From UBA2942 sp045127535 (GTDB lineage Bacteria; Bacillota; Clostridia; Lachnospirales; Lachnospiraceae): a stretch of 64,000 bases of DNA. Both the position numbers and the translations under genes were made by a program. The notes beneath the pieces are model-generated. The model ran no database searches. It had not been told where the DNA came from and saw only the letters and a list, made by a program, of their open reading frames with translations. Of the stretch, positions 59,941 to 64,000 are shown one piece after another (position 1 is the first letter of the stretch; each line of letters opens with the position of its first letter). The stretch covers positions 54,786 to 118,785 of the forward strand of contig JBGVQN010000009.1 in the NCBI GenBank assembly GCA_045127535.1. Reading direction: 5' to 3'.

Positions 59941-60470
59941 GTGATGCGTCCATGGCAGGAGCGGATCAGACAGGAGCATGGTACAAGATCATCCATTGCT
60001 TTTGTATGTATTTCCTGTTACACTGTACTTGCAGCTGCCTGCTGTGTGGTAAGCAGCACAGTGCGCCAGGGTGTCCCAAAGCGTATTCTGCGGCAGTCTG
60101 TATACGCAGGTTCGAGTCCTGCCCGAAAGAGTCCGGGGAAAGCATGCTTTTATTGCCCAAGCCGGATTCAGATCGGCCAAGTGGTTTTGGATAGCCGGAA
60201 ACGGCAGCAAGTATTTATGATCAAACCCTAAATCATCAGGTATGGGCATTTCCTTCTGTCGCTGACAGAGGGGATGTCCATGCCACGGAATATCTGCCTT
60301 GTCCTAAGGAGGATACCGGATGGGAAATGGGCAGGAGCGCCTGACTGCAAATACTCTCTGTGGGAGATCCTGCAAAGAGCTTGCAGCAGGCTTCTGCTGC
60401 GGCTCTCATTCTGAATCCTTTGGCCGCAGATATTCCGGAAAGATGAGGGATCAGATGAAGTGGGGAGGAA
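59941..60470. other. Gene-poor, GC-rich, hairpin-rich stretch with a tRNA T-arm-like element
   Basis: No convincing protein is encoded over 530 bp. At 60106-60122 lies GCAGGTTCGAGTCCTGC, a perfect tRNA T-stem and loop, preceded by GCGTAT...ATACGC. No matching acceptor or anticodon arm is found, so it is not a complete tRNA. A further strong hairpin (GGGCAT...ATGTCC, inner CTGTC/GACAG) lies near 60244-60280. It could be a tRNA-derived attachment-site remnant or a structured RNA. Confidence 0.35.
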
Positions 60471-60475
60471 CCAAG

Positions 60476-61576
60476 ATGAAGACAATTATTACTGAAAACC
60501 AAAGAGGTCTTTTATTTAAAAATGGCAGACTGATCAAATTATTAGAGCCGGGAGCCTATCATACCTTTGGAAACAGCCGCATTGAGGTGGTCGATACCAA
60601 TCAGGAGGTCTGTTCAGACAGCTGTGATCTGGAAAGTCTGCTGCAGAATTCTGACATTGCTGCCCGGACTGTGGCAGTAGAGGTGTCTGATGAACAGCTG
60701 GCCATTCATTTTGTCAATGGCAATTTCAGGGAGTGTCTCACTGCAGGAAAGTATGCCTTTTGGTCTGTCTCAGAAAAGCATACTTTTTTATTGGCAGATA
60801 TTTCTGCGCCTGAGGTGTCTGAGGAGATTCCGGAGTACATCCTCCATTGTGTGCCGGAGCGCCATTACACCAAGGTTTCTGTAGAAGAATACCAAAAAGC
60901 CAGATTGTATTACAATAAACGCTTTGTGCGGCTGTTGGATGCAGGTACCTATTATTTTTGGAAGAACCACATTCAGGTGGATGCAGAGCTTGTGGATACC
61001 AGACTGATCCAGATGGACATAACCGGTCAGGAGGTATTGACCAAGGACAAAGTAGCAGTGCGGATCAATTTTGTGTGCCATTACCGGATCACAGATTATG
61101 TCAAGATCGTAACAGAAATAGATGATTTTAAGGGACAGATGCATGTGGCAGCTCAGCTGGCGCTTCGGGAGTACATAGGCAAGTATAGCATTGATGAGAT
61201 CCTGGATAACAAGGAGCAGCTGTCTCAGTATGTATTTGAAAAGTTAAAGGAGAAGGAAAATCAGTTTTACATTGAGCTGGCAGATGCAGGCATTCGGGAT
61301 ATTATCCTGCCGGGAGAGGTGCGGGAAATCATGAACACAGTCCTGCTGGCAGAAAAGCGTGCCCAGGCCAATGTGATCACCCGCAGGGAAGAAGTGGCGT
61401 CCACCCGTTCTCTTTTAAATACAGCCAGACTGATGGATGAAAACAAGACCCTGTATCAGTTAAAGGAGTTAGAGTATATTGAACGTATCTGCGAAAATGT
61501 AGGCAGCATCCATGTCACCGGCGGCGGAGATCTGCTGACCCAGCTTATGAGCATGATACAGAAACCCAAAGAATAA
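60476..61576 (+). CDS. SPFH/band-7 (slipin-like) family protein
   Basis: A 366-residue SPFH-domain protein. The N-terminal 150 residues (ITENQRGLLFKNGRLIKLLE; LEPGAYHTFG) contain two beta-rich repeats of the same type (a second YYNKRFVRLLDAGTYYFWKN). The SPFH core follows: TRLIQMDITGQEVLTKDKVA, then VRINFVCHYRITD. The helical tail has AEKRAQANVITRREEVASTR. Unlike most slipins it has no clear membrane segment. These proteins organise membrane microdomains or protease complexes. ATG 60476 follows GGAGG; the upstream open frame lies in the gene-poor stretch. Confidence 0.85.
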   Translation: MKTIITENQRGLLFKNGRLIKLLEPGAYHTFGNSRIEVVDTNQEVCSDSCDLESLLQNSDIAARTVAVEVSDEQLAIHFVNGNFRECLTAGKYAFWSVSEKHTFLLADISAPEVSEEIPEYILHCVPERHYTKVSVEEYQKARLYYNKRFVRLLDAGTYYFWKNHIQVDAELVDTRLIQMDITGQEVLTKDKVAVRINFVCHYRITDYVKIVTEIDDFKGQMHVAAQLALREYIGKYSIDEILDNKEQLSQYVFEKLKEKENQFYIELADAGIRDIILPGEVREIMNTVLLAEKRAQANVITRREEVASTRSLLNTARLMDENKTLYQLKELEYIERICENVGSIHVTGGGDLLTQLMSMIQKPKE

Positions 61577-61606
61577 AAATACCAGGTGTGTCCTGACAAA
61601 ATCCAT

Positions 61607-61735
61607 AAACAGGATGAATTTGTAAACTCGTTTACAGATTCATCCTGTTTCTTGCTTTTCTGAGATCTTAGAACCTCTGCGATTTCACCGAAGTGGGAGC
61701 GAGTCAAACGTGTCCTTACGACACGTTGCGTCAAA
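61607..61735. repeat. Hairpin plus core module of the repeat family
   Basis: AAACAGGATGAATTTGTAAA with its near-exact complement (61607-61650) forms a strong hairpin that may also end SPFH transcripts. It is followed by AGAACCTCTGCGATTTCACC, GAAGTGGGAGCG and the small palindrome ACGTGTC/GACACGT. This is the inner module without the usual outer arms. The rest of the gap to 61908 shows no gene. Confidence 0.65.
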
Positions 61736-61908
61736 CAATCCACTCATTGCCTGACATCACAAATGCAGCTTCTATGTATAAATTTCCTGTATGAAACCAT
61801 ACTAGCAGTAAAGCAGTGATAGTTTTCCTGGCTGCAGCAAATGGATTTGATTTGCTGCAGGGGGGAAATGGAGATAGCTGCATATAGTGCAGCGGAAAAC
61901 GAGGTTGT

Positions 61909-62919
61909 ATGGGAAGACAGGGAAAAGCCAGTTTAAAATTTGAAAATCCGCCTGGGATCATTTCTACAGGATGTGTGGCAGGAAAAAAAGAGGGAGAGGG
62001 GCCCTTGGGCAGCCTGATCGATGAGATCGTGACAGATCCAATGGCAGGAAAAAACACCTGGGAAGAAGCAGAAAGTGAGCTGCAGACCAGAGCAGCACAG
62101 CATGCCATTGAAAAAGCAGGTATTTCTGCAAATCGTATCCGGTATTTGTTTGCAGGAGATCTGCTGGGGCAGAGCATTGCGTCTACCTTTGGATTGATGG
62201 ACATGAATGTGCCTTTGTTTGGATTGTATGGAGCATGTTCTACCATGGGGGAATCCCTGGCTCTTGGCAGTGCATTTGTCAATGCAGGCTATGGAGAGTT
62301 TGTCATGTGTGTGACCTCCAGTCATTTTGCCAGTGCGGAAAAGCAGTTTCGGTTCCCACTGGATTATGGGAATCAGCGACCCTTTGCAGCGACCTGGACA
62401 GTCACCGGCTCCGGTGCAGTGATCCTGGGGCAAAATGGGGGCAATGTATGTGTAAAGGGCATTACCACGGGGAAAATCGTAGATTATGGCATCCGTGATT
62501 CCATGAATATGGGGGCAGCCATGGCTCCTGCAGCTGCTGAGACCATACACCGCAATCTTCTGGATTTTGGTGTGGATCCTGGTTATTACGATAAAATTAT
62601 TACAGGTGATTTGGGAGAAGTAGGGCAGCAGGCGCTGATCGATCTGTTGGCCAAAAAGAATTGTGACATTTCTGACTGCCATATGGACTGCGGTATAGAG
62701 ATATTTGACGGAAAGACCCAGGATACCCATGCAGGAGGCAGCGGATGCGGCTGTGCAGCAGTGACCCTGTGCGCCAAGCTGATCAGGAAATTAGAGGATA
62801 AGGAATGGAGAAGGATCCTGTTTGTACCCACAGGCGCTTTGCTGTCTCCCACCAGCTTTAATGAGGGACAGAATATTCCGGGCATTGCCCATGCAATTAT
62901 ATTAGAAAGAAGACAGTAA
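61909..62919 (+). CDS. spoVAD: Stage V sporulation protein AD
   Basis: A 336-residue SpoVAD, a thiolase-fold protein that binds dipicolinic acid in the spore inner membrane channel. The opening SLKFENPPGIISTGCVAGKK, the central GLYGACSTMGESLALGSAFV with the conserved Cys, and the C-terminal GALLSPTSFNEGQNIPGIAH are family marks. ATG 61909 follows ACGAGG. It should follow spoVAC directly, but here an 11.8 kb block separates them. Confidence 0.96.
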   Translation: MGRQGKASLKFENPPGIISTGCVAGKKEGEGPLGSLIDEIVTDPMAGKNTWEEAESELQTRAAQHAIEKAGISANRIRYLFAGDLLGQSIASTFGLMDMNVPLFGLYGACSTMGESLALGSAFVNAGYGEFVMCVTSSHFASAEKQFRFPLDYGNQRPFAATWTVTGSGAVILGQNGGNVCVKGITTGKIVDYGIRDSMNMGAAMAPAAAETIHRNLLDFGVDPGYYDKIITGDLGEVGQQALIDLLAKKNCDISDCHMDCGIEIFDGKTQDTHAGGSGCGCAAVTLCAKLIRKLEDKEWRRILFVPTGALLSPTSFNEGQNIPGIAHAIILERRQ

Positions 62920-62978
62920 AAAAGAATGGTCTATGCATATTTTGTCTGATGATGAATCATGGTGCCGGGAGGTAAGAT

Positions 62979-63335
62979 ATGGATTATGTAAAAGCATTTG
63001 TGGTAGGAGGACTGATCTGCTGTTTGGTACAGCTGCTGATGGATAAGACAAAGCTGATGCCGGGAAGAATTATGGTACTGCTGGTAGTCAGCGGGTGTAT
63101 CCTGGGGGCGATAGGAATTTATGAGCCGTTCCTGGAATGGGCAGGAGCGGGAGCGTCTGTCCCCCTTTTGGGATTCGGGAATACTCTGTGGAAAGGAATG
63201 AAAGAAGCAATTGATGCAGACGGGGCTCTTGGATTGTTTAAAGGTGGCTTTACAGCCAGTGCAGTGGGAATTTCAGGGGCACTTATATTTGGGTATCTGG
63301 CATCCCTCGTTTTCTCTCCTAGGATGAAAGGATAG
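62979..63335 (+). CDS. spoVAE: Stage V sporulation protein AE (SpoVAEb type)
   Basis: A 118-residue membrane protein of the SpoVAEb family: YVKAFVVGGLICCLVQLLMD, GRIMVLLVVSGCILGAIGIY, the loop SVPLLGFGNTLWKGMKEAI and a last segment AVGISGALIFGYLASLVFSP. It works with SpoVAC and SpoVAD in dipicolinate transport. ATG 62979 follows GGGAGG. The stop is 59 bp after spoVAD-side spacing, so it shares that operon. Confidence 0.95.
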   Translation: MDYVKAFVVGGLICCLVQLLMDKTKLMPGRIMVLLVVSGCILGAIGIYEPFLEWAGAGASVPLLGFGNTLWKGMKEAIDADGALGLFKGGFTASAVGISGALIFGYLASLVFSPRMKG

Positions 63336-63623
63336 ACTGCATGAGACAAATGCAGGATACGATCAAAGAACAGACAGTACAATCTGCAATTTCCTATATT
63401 GCAGAGTGCATTGTCTGTTTTTTATTCATAAGATATAGAAAGTTGGGAAGGGTGCTTTCTGTTGTTTATGGCAATAGAAAGCCTGCAGCACAGGGAAAGG
63501 ATACCATTGAATTTGCGTGAAGATGATCTTGAAAAAGCAGGGATATGGATTTGTATGATTTTTCCTATGGAGAACAGGTGAAAAAATGGTATAGTAAAAA
63601 ATGAAAAAAATGAAAAAAAGTTG

Positions 63624-63652
63624 TTGACAAATTCTGCGCCTGGTGATAAGAT
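63624..63652 (+). promoter_or_regulatory. rRNA operon promoter P1
   Basis: TTGACA at 63624-63629, 17-base spacer, TAAGAT at 63647-63652, preceded by an A-rich UP-like stretch. The region 63336-63623 contains no supported gene. Confidence 0.65.
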
Positions 63653-63772
63653 ATGTTCTGTTGCTGATGAACAACAGCGACACAATAAAAACAATTCAGA
63701 CACAATTCAATAAATTGTAAATGCTTCTTAAAAAGCTTTCATGAAAGAAAGAAAAATTTTTGAAAAAAGGTA

Positions 63773-63800
63773 TTGACAAATCTTGAAAATGTGATATACT
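63773..63800 (+). promoter_or_regulatory. rRNA operon promoter P2
   Basis: TTGACA at 63773-63778, 16-base spacer, TATACT at 63795-63800, with an A/T-rich upstream tract. Tandem strong promoters are typical of rrn operons. Confidence 0.75.
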
Positions 63801-64000
63801 GAATAAGCTGACTTGAGAGAGAAAGAAAACAAAGCTCGAAAGAAAGCACAGAACCTTGGCAACTGAACAGTATAACCAACCTCGAAAATTCTTAAAGAAG
63901 CAGGACTGCGAACTGTAGCGGTACCTGTGGATGAGAATGTTCAAGAAAAAGAACGAACCTAAAACAGTAAGAAAACGGAAGTTTCAAACGGGAAGTTTTA
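63801..64000 (+). other. Probable leader of an rRNA operon (16S just outside)
   Basis: Sequence after P2 has no coding potential and includes ACCTTGGCAACTGAACAGTA, a motif that recurs in clostridial rrn leaders and spacers. The window stops before any 16S consensus is reached, so the call rests on the promoters and this motif. Confidence 0.6.

Noticed and set aside
60055..60130. Complete tRNA gene around the T-arm-like sequence
   Set aside because: No acceptor stem complementary to CCGAAAG and no anticodon or D-arm in the right places.
60320..60475. 52-residue N-terminal extension of the SPFH protein
   Set aside because: Low-quality sequence within the gene-poor stretch; GGAGG directly precedes ATG 60476.
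63422..63944. Minus-strand ORFs in the last 600 bp
   Set aside because: They run through the rRNA-type promoters and A/T-rich tracts; composition artefacts.
1..64000. CRISPR array
   Set aside because: No regularly spaced direct repeats with unique spacers; the only tandem repeat (50339-50398) has two units.
1..64000. Intact insertion sequence or transposase
   Set aside because: No transposase-like reading frame found; the repeats are non-coding.

Overview
The window looks like a chromosome segment of an anaerobic, endospore-forming Firmicute of the Lachnospiraceae (Clostridium cluster XIVa, Blautia/Ruminococcus-like; the genus is a guess). Reasons: sporulation genes (spoIIAA-spoIIAB-sigF, sigK, spoVAA/AB/AC and spoVAD/AE), CodY, an anaerobic ribonucleotide reductase activase, a valS T-box, strong Shine-Dalgarno sequences, moderate GC, and the DUF5717/DUF5716 gene pair that I know from Lachnospiraceae. 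Nearly all genes are on the + strand. Domain-family names come from recognising the translated sequences, not from searches.

Layout. 1-6.6 kb: end of an exporter-type ABC transporter, a nucleotidyltransferase-family protein, a nitrilase-family amidohydrolase, a promoter-hairpin-terminator unit that may be a small RNA, a P-loop kinase-like protein, a CPBP protease and a GNAT acetyltransferase. 6.6-8.4 kb: deoxynucleotide genes (nrdG, dUTPase, a divergent ThyX-like protein). 9-18 kb: metabolic and housekeeping enzymes, a PTS-type permease, sigK, a PHP phosphatase and mazG. 18.3-26.4 kb: conserved core (comM-like yifB, dprA, topA, codY, rpsB, tsf). 26.4-28.6 kb: an AT-rich minus-strand prophage remnant (amidase, holin-like protein, broken tail pieces). 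28.9-36 kb: a pyruvyltransferase with a coiled-coil tail and the DUF5717, DUF5716 (actin/Hsp70-like) and helical-repeat cassette. 36-43 kb: T-box and valS, repeats, an ATP-grasp protein, a 49-residue protein and a zinc-ribbon TPR membrane protein. 43.3-45.9 kb: an unknown pair of membrane proteins. 46.1-50.1 kb: spoIIA operon and spoVAA-AB-AC. 50.1-51 kb: decayed gene pieces. 51-61.6 kb: pnuC with an attenuator leader, small enzymes, trkA, trkH, an SDR and an SPFH protein. 61.9-63.3 kb: spoVAD-spoVAE, 12 kb away from the rest of spoVA. 63.6-64 kb: tandem strong promoters and a leader typical of an rRNA operon, whose 16S gene would start just past the window.

The most striking non-coding feature is a family of nested-palindrome repeats (four full-length copies, one minimal hairpin, several half copies and two related elements). 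The long arms differ in sequence between copies but stay self-complementary within a copy, and a conserved inner core also occurs inside quite different outer arms. Other items of interest are the DUF5717/DUF5716 cassette, the candidate small RNA near 3.5-3.7 kb, the split spoVA locus, and regulatory sites (Rex-like operator, CodY-like box, ribosomal-protein leader, pnuC attenuator).
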